A DNA stretch of 64,000 nt from Desulfuromonadales bacterium (lineage in GTDB: Bacteria > Desulfobacterota > Desulfuromonadia > Geobacterales > Pseudopelobacteraceae), in assembly GCA_013377095.1 (NCBI GenBank), contig JACAAY010000001.1, positions 62,001 through 126,000 on the forward strand, written 5' to 3'. This document shows, one piece after another, positions 1 to 8,453 of this stretch. The translations under genes and the position numbers were made by a program. The first letter of the stretch is position 1; the number at the start of each line of letters is the position of its first letter. The notes beneath the pieces were generated by a model that worked only from the letters and a program-made list of their open reading frames with translations, was not told the DNA's origin and made no database searches.

Positions 1-1397
1 AGGATTTCGCTGCGGTGTTTCTCCGGCGGGACCACCAGGATGACATCGGCGGCGACCGCCGGGATGTCTTCGTAGCCGTAAATGGTGCGGCCATCCAGCG
101 TTTTACCCTGCTGGATCGGGTTGCGGTCGATAAATCCGATCCAGTCCGCCCGCTGGATCTCCCGGTCGGACAGCAGCTTCTGGGTCGCCGGACAGGCCGG
201 CACTAGCAGGACACGTTTGCCTTCCAGGGACCAGGGTGTCAATTTTCCGTCATGTGTGGTCAGCGACAGCGGGTCGCAGGTGAATCGCTCCGGCTCGCCC
301 TGCTCCGGTTGGTCTCCAGACCGGAAATCCCGGAGCACCAGATCGGGGTTGCCCAGCGGCACCGTCGTGCCATGCCGATCGATGGCTGACAAGAGCCGGT
401 CCATGATCTTCTTACCCTCTTGGCTGACGGTTGCGATGGCTTCCTTGTAGTAGTGAAAGGGCTCAAGTCCATGTTTCCTGAGAAGCAGGTACAGCTTTGC
501 ATAGGCCTCGATCTGCGGAGCGCAGTCACGGTCGGCCTGGCGCAGGAACATTGGGGCGAAGTCGAAGGTCAGCCAGACCTGCTGGGGACGCAGCGCCAGC
601 ATGGCGTAGGCAAATCCGGCAATATCGTCATCACCGTAGTTGGATTCGCAAAAGATATACTTGGCGGCCAGCATCCCCTTGCCCTTGCTCCCGGCCACCG
701 CGTAGCGGCTCAGGTTTTCCAGCACCTGCAGATAGCTGTCGCGTCCCCGCAAAGCCCTGTAGGTTGATGGCGTGCCGGCATCCACCGAGGTTGCCGCGAT
801 GTAGATCGACCCATCCGCCAGCCCGTCGTAGATGGCCTGGTGAAACTCGACCCCGTTGGTGAACATGAGCACCCGGATTCGGCGGTTGCGGAAGAACTCC
901 AGATACCCCTCCAGGTTCTCCAGCAGGGTCGGCTCGCCACCGGCGAAATCAACGTGGGCGTTCCACTCGACCTCGTCGGCCGAAAAGACGTTCAGCACCG
1001 CCAGGGCGTCGTATTGCGCCGGATAATGCATGTTGTCGCGGGTATAGGCGCAGTAGGAGCAGCGCAGGTTGCAGATGCTGTAATGCTGCAGGTCAACATG
1101 CCCCAGGCGGGAAAAGGAGATGTCGCCATAGCGCTTTTGCTCGACCATCAGGCACTGCTTGCAGTCCATCTCGCTCTGGTCGTCGTTGAGCATGCGGATA
1201 TATTCTTTCCTCTTGGCAACAATAAAATCTTTGGTCACCACTCCTTGGACGACATCTTCTGCGCTGCAGAACAGTGGCGGCATCAGGGCCCCGCGGGTGC
1301 ATGCTCGAATTCCCTGGATGCTCAGGTTCAGTCCGCTTTCCAGTTTGCAGCAGCTCTTGACAATATCATCCGGCTGGAAGGGGTCTTTTGTCATCAT
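1..1397 (-). CDS. Radical SAM protein with C-terminal Rossmann-like domain (partial, runs off left edge)
   Basis: I read this by hand from the minus strand. An open frame starts at ATG 1397, directly after the TGA of the upstream SDR gene, and stays open to the window edge (about 465 residues visible). Near residue 108 there is a CNLRCSYC motif, the CxxxCxxC that holds the 4Fe-4S cluster of radical SAM enzymes, followed by a DFAGGEPTL stretch typical of the SAM-binding strand. An N-terminal Cys-rich segment (SCCKLE, CTRG, CKQC) may bind a further cluster, as SPASM/twitch proteins do. After about residue 370 a second domain begins, with a Rossmann-like pattern (DRNPIQQGKTLDG, then a valine-rich strand). 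It is the last visible gene of the sugar operon, so a modification of a sugar or its carrier is likely, but the substrate is unknown. The C-terminus is not visible. Confidence 0.85.
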   Translation of the reverse strand, partial: MMTKDPFQPDDIVKSCCKLESGLNLSIQGIRACTRGALMPPLFCSAEDVVQGVVTKDFIVAKRKEYIRMLNDDQSEMDCKQCLMVEQKRYGDISFSRLGHVDLQHYSICNLRCSYCAYTRDNMHYPAQYDALAVLNVFSADEVEWNAHVDFAGGEPTLLENLEGYLEFFRNRRIRVLMFTNGVEFHQAIYDGLADGSIYIAATSVDAGTPSTYRALRGRDSYLQVLENLSRYAVAGSKGKGMLAAKYIFCESNYGDDDIAGFAYAMLALRPQQVWLTFDFAPMFLRQADRDCAPQIEAYAKLYLLLRKHGLEPFHYYKEAIATVSQEGKKIMDRLLSAIDRHGTTVPLGNPDLVLRDFRSGDQPEQGEPERFTCDPLSLTTHDGKLTPWSLEGKRVLLVPACPATQKLLSDREIQRADWIGFIDRNPIQQGKTLDGRTIYGYEDIPAVAADVILVVPPEKHRSEI

Positions 1398-2540
1398 TCA
1401 AACCTCTTGATCTTGGGCGTAATAGAATTTTGCCTTCTTCATGGCCGTTGGCAGATCCAGGCCGGCATAGTCTTGAGCGATAAACCAGCGGCCATTGATA
1501 TCTCCATCAAGCACGGCACCCAGCAAAGCACCGGGGATCACACTTTCTACGGAATAGGGCGCGTTGGGACCTCCCATATCCGTCCTTACATAGCCTGGGC
1601 AGACGAGCGACATCATCACTCCTGTACCCTCAAGGCTGGGCGCCAGATCATGGACAAACTTGTTCAGGGCCGCCTTGCTGCAGGCATAGGCCATTTCACC
1701 CGGTCGTTTCTGGATAGTGCTGGAAATGTTGATCACTCGTCCGAAACCCCGCCGCATCATCGCAGGAATCAGGCGATAGCAGATCCGGATCGGCGCGATG
1801 GTATTGATGCTGAAATGGGCCTGGAAATCAGCCGATGCAATGTTCCAGGGATCGGCACCGCAAGGGAGCGATATCGCGGCGTTGTTGAACAGGAGATCTA
1901 TGGGAGGAAAATTGGCTTCCAGGTCATCCAGTAGTGCCTCTACCTCTTGCGGATCGCCAAGCTCGGCGGCAATAGGCAGTACCTCGACCCCCAGGCCGGC
2001 GCAGGAGTCGGCCAGTTCCCGTGTGTGGGCGATCTGGCGGCTGTGCGCGATGATGTTGGAGCCGAGTCCGGCCATCCCCAGGGCGATCTGACGGCCGATT
2101 CCCCGGGCGGCTCCAGTAATCAGGGTCCACCTCCCCCGGACCGGGTTGACGAACGACTCGTGCGATACGGCCAGCTGTTCATCTCCAAGGCGATGGATGC
2201 CGCCGACAATGTCGTAGGCCCGGTCGAAGCAGGCCACGAAAATTTCCTTCAATCCCAGGGCCGAGAGCTGAAGATGGATATCCTCGTATCTCCTTACGGT
2301 GATGATGACAGCGATCCGCTCCCCCAAGCGACCCAGCTCTTCGGGTGAAATACAGCTTACTCCCCAAAACTGCCGGCCCCATTTCCCGGGCGAGTTGTCA
2401 CATAGGTAGTCCGGTTTCCGCCCAAGCGACTGTATCAGTTGTTGGTAACAATCGCTCAGTGAAACTCCGACGCCAAACAGACAAATTTTTGACGCGCTGT
2501 TCAGCGGGACGTAGCCTGGGCGCATTGATTCATTATTCAT
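1398..2540 (-). CDS. SDR-family oxidoreductase with N-terminal Rossmann-like domain
   Basis: The 380-residue protein has two parts. Residues about 135-370 are a classical short-chain dehydrogenase: TGAARGIG nucleotide-binding loop, NNAAIS, an ISS strand carrying the catalytic Ser, and YACSKAA with the YxxxK pair. Residues about 15-125 form an extra Rossmann-like module (GVGVSLSD, then a DNSPGKWG/GVSCISPEEL pattern) that resembles the C-terminal part of the next radical SAM gene. The start overlaps the glycosyltransferase stop by 4 bp, which implies translational coupling. In context it could reduce a keto-sugar made by the rfbFGH/TPP pathway, a YerF-like role, but this is inference. The oxidoreductase family is certain; the substrate is not. 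Confidence 0.88.
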   Translation of the reverse strand: MNNESMRPGYVPLNSASKICLFGVGVSLSDCYQQLIQSLGRKPDYLCDNSPGKWGRQFWGVSCISPEELGRLGERIAVIITVRRYEDIHLQLSALGLKEIFVACFDRAYDIVGGIHRLGDEQLAVSHESFVNPVRGRWTLITGAARGIGRQIALGMAGLGSNIIAHSRQIAHTRELADSCAGLGVEVLPIAAELGDPQEVEALLDDLEANFPPIDLLFNNAAISLPCGADPWNIASADFQAHFSINTIAPIRICYRLIPAMMRRGFGRVINISSTIQKRPGEMAYACSKAALNKFVHDLAPSLEGTGVMMSLVCPGYVRTDMGGPNAPYSVESVIPGALLGAVLDGDINGRWFIAQDYAGLDLPTAMKKAKFYYAQDQEV

Positions 2541-4045
2541 ATTGGGGTGCTGCCGGCAGGCGGATCGTACGAAACGGTCCGCGCCGCCAGGTTGTCGGAA
2601 CTTTCCAGCTCCGCCAGTATCTGCAATTTCAACCGTGGATCGGCTGTCCAGTATTGTTGAAGCTTCTGCCAGGTGGGTTCGTCGGCTAGCCCAGGATTCA
2701 TGGCCATGGCCAGGTGGTAGTATCTCCGCGAGGTCCGTTCGTCCTTTGCCAGCAAAGAGCGCACGCTGTAGCGGACGGCCAAATTGGCCAGCTTGTCGAT
2801 GGACTGGGGCAGGCGCCCGGTGACCTTTGTCAGATTTCTGACCGAGGCGATGTCGGCGAATTGGTGATTCAGTACGTATAACCCGACAATCGGCATCAGG
2901 TTGGCGTCTGCCTGGCTGGTGTCGCTCTGGGAATGGATGCGGTGCAGCAGCAGCGGCTCTTTTATGTAGGCGACGTCAAAATCGGTGCTGATATTGAAAT
3001 CGAATATGCGCGTCCCATAATATCTGGCGCCTAATGCGCCTGTATTAGTCCTTCCATGGACAACATCGCGCCGGTACATAATTTGAGAAACACTCGGATT
3101 GATTCCGGCCATCATGTAGACCGCCGCTTGTTCTTCGCCCGGTATAATGCAGGATTGGTTGTAGAAGGGTGCTTCATCGGTGCGTTTGCCGTCTTCGTCG
3201 ATAATTGCGCGATTGGCAATGACCATTCCCGCATTGGTATGCGTTTCAAGCGCATTTACGCAGCGCTCTATGTATTCCGGCGCCAGGACGTCATCGGAGC
3301 AGAAATTGACGAAATATTTGCCCCGCATCGTCCTGTAGCAGTTTGCAAAGTTGGCATCCGGACCAAAATTCTTGCGATTGCGGGTCAGATGCATCTTTTC
3401 GGGATATTTCTTCGCGAATTCAAGGGCAATTTCCCACGATTCATCCGTTGAAGCATTATCAGAAAAGCACAACTCAAAATTTTCGTAGGTCTGGGTAAAG
3501 ATGCTCTCAAGGCACTGTCGGAGATAGCGACCGTAATTGTAGTTGTAACAGAGGATGCTCACCAGGGGTGATTTTGAAATGCTTGGAAAAGGAATCGGTA
3601 GCGGAAGTGGCACTGCCGGGGATAGTGTCAGGATATAAGGGTCATCTGCCCGGCAGACCAAGCCGAATCTCGCGAAAGGATCGGCTCTTATGTGTTTTAC
3701 GCAACTTTTGACATACCCGGGCAGGAAAGCCATGTCGTTGGTGAGAACGGTGCAGAACTCACCTTTGGCCATTACCAGGCAGTTGCGTAAATTCCCGGAA
3801 TGCCCCAGGATAATCCTGTTCCTATGAATCGTGATTATATTTGGGTGACGATCGACGAATTCCAGCGCCGTTTCCCATGACCCATCTTTAGAAGCATCGT
3901 CGATCAGGATCACTTCAAAATTCGTCAGATCGTCCTGCTGAAAGATGCTCTCCAGGCACTGCCTCAAATATTTTCCATCGTAATTATAGACAAGAATACT
4001 TATCAGGGGGTTGCCTGTGTCGTTCAGAGTCGGTTCAGTGTTCAT
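2537..4045 (-). CDS. Tandem family-2 glycosyltransferase
   Basis: The 502-residue protein carries two GT2 (GT-A fold) starts in a row. The first (about residues 12-135) has SILVYNYD, a strand ending in IDDASKDGSW and a TND segment. The second (about 162-300) has SILCYNYN, SDNASTDESW and CSDDV, the DxD-like metal site. The first half lacks the acceptor-domain length that follows the second, so it may be a degenerate or regulatory copy. It probably transfers a sugar from a nucleotide or lipid donor onto the glycan, or onto protein, made by this operon. It overlaps both neighbours by 4 bp, which fits one polycistronic message. No membrane segments are evident. Confidence 0.88.
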   Translation of the reverse strand: MNTEPTLNDTGNPLISILVYNYDGKYLRQCLESIFQQDDLTNFEVILIDDASKDGSWETALEFVDRHPNIITIHRNRIILGHSGNLRNCLVMAKGEFCTVLTNDMAFLPGYVKSCVKHIRADPFARFGLVCRADDPYILTLSPAVPLPLPIPFPSISKSPLVSILCYNYNYGRYLRQCLESIFTQTYENFELCFSDNASTDESWEIALEFAKKYPEKMHLTRNRKNFGPDANFANCYRTMRGKYFVNFCSDDVLAPEYIERCVNALETHTNAGMVIANRAIIDEDGKRTDEAPFYNQSCIIPGEEQAAVYMMAGINPSVSQIMYRRDVVHGRTNTGALGARYYGTRIFDFNISTDFDVAYIKEPLLLHRIHSQSDTSQADANLMPIVGLYVLNHQFADIASVRNLTKVTGRLPQSIDKLANLAVRYSVRSLLAKDERTSRRYYHLAMAMNPGLADEPTWQKLQQYWTADPRLKLQILAELESSDNLAARTVSYDPPAGSTPI

Positions 4046-5013
4046 ATTTGGACAAGTTCCTTTCGGGAATGCTGACAGCGAGACAAGATGAGTTCGGATT
4101 CGAGTTTCAGGGAATCCATTGAGCTGTGTCTGGGCATGTAACCAATCCTCGTCGCCTGTTTACAGGTCGAGTAGTAGTTGGTTTTCGCGCCGGTGGCGCT
4201 GGCGTTGAAGGAGCTGCGTCTGCTCTCATAGCGTAAGCCGTATTCCGATGTGAAATATTCCAGAATCTCCCGCTTCGACACCGGGCTGATACTGCTGACA
4301 TCGAAGGCCTGGTTTATCCTGCCGGCCTGGATGCAGCGAACAATCATGGAAAACAGGTCATCCGGGTGGAGGTAGTCACGGACGATGTTGTTGCTATCCG
4401 TGATTAGGAGCGTGTCGTTCAGGATCGCCTCCATGACATCGGTGATGAAATAGCCGTCAGTAAGGTTGATGTAGCGGCTGAAATAGGAAAATATCCGTAG
4501 GTCGATAATCCTGAGATCGGGGTGCGCACGGTGCTTGGCCTCGGCATGAATCCTGACGATCCCGTAATAGTCCTCCGGCTGGAGCTGATTGACCGGCAGA
4601 CAGTTCCGTGAAAACTCATCGACCGGTTCCGAAAAGCCCCGGCCGTATACGGCACCGCTACTGAAGCTGATATAGAGCGCATTGGGGTTGTGATTTTTCA
4701 GGTAGTTGATGGACAGATTGTCGAACTCTTCGGTCACCGTGAAGTAGCGAGTGAAGTCGCAGTTGTGGCTGTTGCGAGTTTCAACTCCGATACTATTGAT
4801 GATGACGTCGTAGCAACCGTCCGAAAAGTCACGATAGTCGCCGCAGATGGTGACACCCTCCGCCTGCACCTGGCCGATGCTCTCCAGAAATTGCCGGACG
4901 TTGTCCGGCGACCGGGAAAAGAGACACAGTTGCTGCCCGCCCCGTTGCAGGAACCGGTCGATCAGCCCCTTGGCGATATGGGAGGTTGCCCCCAGGATGA
5001 CGACCCTCATCAA
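4042..5013 (-). CDS. NAD-dependent epimerase/dehydratase (extended SDR)
   Basis: The 323-residue protein opens with VVILGATSHIAKGL, an extended-SDR dinucleotide-binding loop of GxxxxxA type. It continues with an INSIGVET strand, an ISFSSGAVYG segment carrying the catalytic Ser, and the YYGIVR active-site helix. The usual YxxxK reads YGIVR here, so Arg appears to replace the catalytic Lys. A late RDYLHPDD segment is typical of nucleotide-sugar epimerases and reductases. Four-base overlaps with the genes on both sides place it inside the operon. Possible roles are reduction or epimerisation of the CDP-linked keto-sugar. The family is clear and the reaction unknown. Confidence 0.87.
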   Translation of the reverse strand: MMRVVILGATSHIAKGLIDRFLQRGGQQLCLFSRSPDNVRQFLESIGQVQAEGVTICGDYRDFSDGCYDVIINSIGVETRNSHNCDFTRYFTVTEEFDNLSINYLKNHNPNALYISFSSGAVYGRGFSEPVDEFSRNCLPVNQLQPEDYYGIVRIHAEAKHRAHPDLRIIDLRIFSYFSRYINLTDGYFITDVMEAILNDTLLITDSNNIVRDYLHPDDLFSMIVRCIQAGRINQAFDVSSISPVSKREILEYFTSEYGLRYESRRSSFNASATGAKTNYYSTCKQATRIGYMPRHSSMDSLKLESELILSRCQHSRKELVQI

Positions 5014-6023
5014 TACACGCCCCTCAGTCGCTCAGCGGCTTCCTGGAGATCATCCTCGGGGAACAGGCGATACTTGATGAAATTGCAGTGGGCGCAGACC
5101 TCGTTGGCCGTGGCGCGGCCGTTCAGCAGGGCGCGCCGGAATTCCGTGTAAGCCGGGCCGTTCCAGATCTCTTGGAGGGTCTGGTGGTTGACATCGCCCA
5201 TGATCCCCGGATAGGCGATCTGGTAACAGGGCACTACCTTGCCGTCCGGATTGACCTGCATGGTGAAAAAGGGTTGCGGGCAGACCTGGATCGACGAAAC
5301 CGGAAGGCCGAACTGGGTCGCACTTCCATCGGGGTTATTCAGCACCTTGTCGTAGTCGACCCCCGGCATGATTGGTACGGCGTTCTCGATGGCCATCGAG
5401 TCGCAGATATCGCCGAAGATTTCGTAGAACTTCTGGGCGGTCTCAATCTCGTCAAGTGCATAGTCGACGATTTTGACATAAACATGTGTATCGCTCTTCC
5501 GGCGGTGAAAATATTCGATGTTGGACACCAGTTGGTCGAAGTCGATCTCCACGTTGCTGATCCGTCGGTATTTTTCTCCGGTGATGCCCTGCAGGGAAAT
5601 GACCAGACGGGAGAGCCCGGCGGCTATCAAGTCGTCCGACATGCGGGGGGTTAGGAGTGAGCCGTTGGTGAGCATCTCGACCCGCAGGGCGACTTTTCGA
5701 TCAACTGCATGGGCGATCATTTCGGCGATGTTCTTGTGCAGGAGCGGTTCGCCCATGCCGACAAAGCGCAGCACCTTGAGCTGATCTTCAAACTGCGCCA
5801 GATCATCGATGCATTTCTTGTAGAGGTCGAGCTTCATGACCGGCCAATCGGAGACAAAGCCCCGCTCATGTCTCGGCACGGAATGGAAGCAGTATTCACA
5901 GGTAAAATTGCAGGCGTAGATCGGAAACATCTGCACCACGTACGGCGTCCTCAGGGGGAGGACATCCGCGAGTTTTGTGCGAGCCCCGCCGGGGGCGTTT
6001 CCGGAAATGATTGTTGCAGTCAT
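5010..6023 (-). CDS. Radical SAM/SPASM-domain protein
   Basis: In this 337-residue protein, CNFTCEYC near residue 38 is the radical SAM cluster motif, and VGMGEPLLH is the GxE-type SAM-binding strand. The C-terminal third holds further cysteines (VCPQPF, VVPCYQ, VCAHC) in the order expected for a SPASM or twitch auxiliary cluster, with the typical GDVNHQTLQEIWN segment between them. Such proteins modify peptides, sugars or alcohols by radical chemistry; in polysaccharide loci they are often dehydrogenases or epimerases. It lies 21 bp after another radical SAM gene. The class is secure, the substrate unknown. Confidence 0.88.
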   Translation of the reverse strand: MTATIISGNAPGGARTKLADVLPLRTPYVVQMFPIYACNFTCEYCFHSVPRHERGFVSDWPVMKLDLYKKCIDDLAQFEDQLKVLRFVGMGEPLLHKNIAEMIAHAVDRKVALRVEMLTNGSLLTPRMSDDLIAAGLSRLVISLQGITGEKYRRISNVEIDFDQLVSNIEYFHRRKSDTHVYVKIVDYALDEIETAQKFYEIFGDICDSMAIENAVPIMPGVDYDKVLNNPDGSATQFGLPVSSIQVCPQPFFTMQVNPDGKVVPCYQIAYPGIMGDVNHQTLQEIWNGPAYTEFRRALLNGRATANEVCAHCNFIKYRLFPEDDLQEAAERLRGVY

Positions 6024-6044
6024 GGTGTTCCTTTACCGCAGGGC

Positions 6045-7181
6045 CTAGAGCGACTCTTTGAATGATTTATTTGTCCTGTCCTCTTCGGTGAAAACCTCGT
6101 CGCATGGCACCGGCAGGGGCTTGTCGTACACGCGGCCGGCAATGTATTTGTCGATGAAATCTTTGTCATTGGCGATGGGGCAATCATCAACGTGTTCACC
6201 GAACCACTTGATGCTCAGTCCCTTCTGGATGATATCTTTCAAGGGTGTTTCGAAGATGTTGCCGAGGGAGACAAAGATGTACTGGCAAGGCATGACATCG
6301 CCGTACTGTGTGACGCAGACCATGCCCTTCACAGCCGTGCACCCCAGGTTCAGCCCGTAGGACGGGGTCAGGTGACTGAAGATCTTGTGTCTGGTTTCCA
6401 ACTCCTTCACATAGGCCAGGTCTTCATCATTGACCATCATGTCATATTTCCCCTGCCATGCTCCGACCGGTTTGGCAAAAGTCAAAAACACCCCGATATC
6501 CTTCCCGTTGAAAAATTTGATGAAGTCAATGAACTCATCGGAATACAGGCGCTGCTTTGTGACCACGGTGCTGACGAAAACAGCCAGCCCCGCATTGCGG
6601 GCCGCTTCGACCGCCTGAAGCGCACGGGCATGGGAGCCCCTGCGCTGGCGGAATTCGTCGTGTTCTTCGGCATTCAGGCTGTCGACGCTGATCTGGATGC
6701 GGTCCACGCCGATCGCCTTCAGGTGGTGGGCCAGTTTTTCATCCAGCAGCCAGCCGTTGGTCACGCTGTTTATGTAGAATTTCTGCGGGTCGATCGCCGC
6801 GACGATTTCATCGTAATCCGTATTGACGAACGGCTCGCCGCCATTGATCTCGAAACGGGCGAGTCCCAGCTCATCCGCCTGACGGGCCAGCTCCCGAACA
6901 TCTGCCGGCGTCATCTTGCGCTTCGCTTCGTTATTCTGATCCTGCAACCCCTTGATGGAGCAGTGCTGGCAGACCATGTTGCAGGCATAATTGTATTGCA
7001 GCTGGATGATGGCGATGCTCTCGCCGCGCCGGACTTTTTCATCAAACTTCATGATCTTTTCATATACATAGGGCTTTTCTTGGTGGAGAAGATTCCGTTT
7101 GCTCTTTTCATCTCTTGAATTAACGGTTTTCATAAACTTAAATGCCCCTTTCGGTGTGGCGGTGCTGGTGTTGAAAATCAT
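6045..7181 (-). CDS. Radical SAM protein
   Basis: The 378-residue protein contains CNMVCQHC (about residue 72), the radical SAM motif, followed by FEINGGEPF, the SAM-binding GGEP box. Late cysteines (LGCTAVKGMVC, VMPCQY, DDCPI) with a QYGDVMPCQ pattern suggest a SPASM-like auxiliary cluster site. The start at 7181 lacks a good ribosome site. An internal ATG at 7133, preceded by AAAGGGG, is an alternative that removes 16 residues. It sits 16 bp after the Nudix gene and 21 bp before the next radical SAM gene, so the two probably act on the same glycan pathway. The substrate is not recognised. Confidence 0.86.
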   Translation of the reverse strand: MIFNTSTATPKGAFKFMKTVNSRDEKSKRNLLHQEKPYVYEKIMKFDEKVRRGESIAIIQLQYNYACNMVCQHCSIKGLQDQNNEAKRKMTPADVRELARQADELGLARFEINGGEPFVNTDYDEIVAAIDPQKFYINSVTNGWLLDEKLAHHLKAIGVDRIQISVDSLNAEEHDEFRQRRGSHARALQAVEAARNAGLAVFVSTVVTKQRLYSDEFIDFIKFFNGKDIGVFLTFAKPVGAWQGKYDMMVNDEDLAYVKELETRHKIFSHLTPSYGLNLGCTAVKGMVCVTQYGDVMPCQYIFVSLGNIFETPLKDIIQKGLSIKWFGEHVDDCPIANDKDFIDKYIAGRVYDKPLPVPCDEVFTEEDRTNKSFKESL

Positions 7182-7197
7182 TTCGGTTGTTCTTCGG

Positions 7198-7722
7198 TCA
7201 GATGCCTAGTGTTCGCTGAGACGTGTCGTTAATATATTTCCTGTAGACCTCATGAATTGGCAGCAAATTCTCCGGACAGCAATCATGCCAGACAAGATAC
7301 CCCCTGTTCTCGGGAGAAAGGCCAGCGTTGTCCGGTTGGAATGTGCCGGAAAGAAAACAGTTGTACAAAAGCGAGATGAAGTGACCACGAATTTCGTGTT
7401 CCTGGTGGATAAATTGCTGAATGGCAATCGGAGCTGGATCGAAGCGAACAGATGTCCTGATTTCCGATTCGGCAACTTTTGACACTCGTGTTTCCAGGGT
7501 TTCCTTGAATCTGACGATCCCGCCAGGTATATGCCAGCCTGTCCCAGCATAGGAGTCGTCTCTCCAGGAGAGGAGGGTTCGGCCAAGTTCATCCTTTATC
7601 AGCAGGTCGACGTTCACCAGTGGAGTGGTGCGGCTGACATAATAAAAAACATCGTCCGGCAGGCCCAGCGATGGATTCGGGATCGCTGCGACGAGGGTTG
7701 CGATGGCATCTTTCGTATTCAC
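7198..7722 (-). CDS. Nudix hydrolase, GDP-mannose mannosyl hydrolase-like
   Basis: The 174-residue protein has the layout of the Gmm/NudD branch of Nudix enzymes: an N-terminal STPLV-like TTPLVNVDLL segment, then WHIPGGIVRFKETLE leading into a degenerate Nudix box in which the usual REUXEE is replaced (KVAESE). Gmm enzymes also lack one Nudix glutamate and cleave GDP-hexoses at the anomeric carbon rather than at the phosphoanhydride. Four-base overlap with the upstream HAD gene places it in the sugar operon, where it could trim or recycle a nucleotide sugar. The exact substrate is inferred only from similarity. Confidence 0.82.
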   Translation of the reverse strand: MNTKDAIATLVAAIPNPSLGLPDDVFYYVSRTTPLVNVDLLIKDELGRTLLSWRDDSYAGTGWHIPGGIVRFKETLETRVSKVAESEIRTSVRFDPAPIAIQQFIHQEHEIRGHFISLLYNCFLSGTFQPDNAGLSPENRGYLVWHDCCPENLLPIHEVYRKYINDTSQRTLGI

Positions 7723-8453
7723 ATGTTCACCTTGTCCGTTGTCGGCGTTGGGATGGGACGTGCTCCGTTACCCACTTGAAGGGGGGTCCCGGAAAGCAGA
7801 GCCACCAGATCAGCCGCAGATTCCATCAGCCGCCATTCCTCGGGGAGCAGCACCCGATTCCACTCCCCATAGCCCCAGCCTACGGCGCAGAACGGCATGG
7901 CATTAGCCGCAGCCGCCTCGCCATCCTCCCGTTTGTCGCCTACATACAGGGACACCTCCGCTTCGACCTCCAGCTTCCGCAGCAGGGAACCGATCATCTC
8001 GGCCTTGCTCCGGTAAGGCGGCAGTGGTGTATCCAGCGTTCCTACGATGCGGAAATACTTCTCCCACCCCAGATGCTCCAGAATCTTCATGGTCGGAACG
8101 CGGCGTTTGTTGGTGGCAATCGCCAGGGGTATGTTACATTCCGCCAGATGGCCAAGCATGTCTTCAACCCCATTATACACCTGTGTTGCTTTGTAGCCTA
8201 CGGTGTCGTAACACTCCTTGAAACCGTCAACCAGTCGATCCAGCAGGGAGTTGTCGGTCAACCCCGTCAGGTTGATCAAGGTCTGTCGTAGCGGAGGGCC
8301 GATCAGGGAATCGTTGAGGGGGACTAGCGGCTGCAAGCCCGCCTCACTCAGAGCGTGGCCGAAACAGTTCAGGATGCTGGGGGACGAGTCGATCAGGGTG
8401 CCGTCAAGATCGAATATGATCGCATCATAGGTACGGCTATTCTTCATGGTCAT
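7719..8453 (-). CDS. HAD-family phosphatase, phosphoglycolate-phosphatase-like
   Basis: The 244-residue protein shows the HAD motifs in order: FDLDGTLID near the N-terminus (nucleophile and acid aspartates), a helical cap with GPPLRQTL, an ATNK motif II, and VGDKREDGEAA as motif IV. This arrangement is the Gph/PGMB branch with a C1 cap. It overlaps the TPP-enzyme gene and the Nudix gene by 4 bp each. In a locus with a NeuB-type synthase, a HAD phosphatase commonly removes the phosphate from the condensed sugar acid, which is the likely role here, but this is inference. A second ATG two codons in is an equally good start. Confidence 0.86.
   Translation of the reverse strand: MTMKNSRTYDAIIFDLDGTLIDSSPSILNCFGHALSEAGLQPLVPLNDSLIGPPLRQTLINLTGLTDNSLLDRLVDGFKECYDTVGYKATQVYNGVEDMLGHLAECNIPLAIATNKRRVPTMKILEHLGWEKYFRIVGTLDTPLPPYRSKAEMIGSLLRKLEVEAEVSLYVGDKREDGEAAAANAMPFCAVGWGYGEWNRVLLPEEWRLMESAADLVALLSGTPLQVGNGARPIPTPTTDKVNM

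Noticed and set aside
840-1934. Plus-strand open frame of 364 codons
   Set aside because: It lies opposite the radical SAM and SDR genes, has no recognisable motif, and spans the junction of two real genes; it is a high-GC antisense shadow.
6192-7118. Plus-strand open frame of 308 codons
   Set aside because: It is the exact antisense of a radical SAM gene with intact CxxxCxxC and SAM motifs; no domain or ribosome site of its own.
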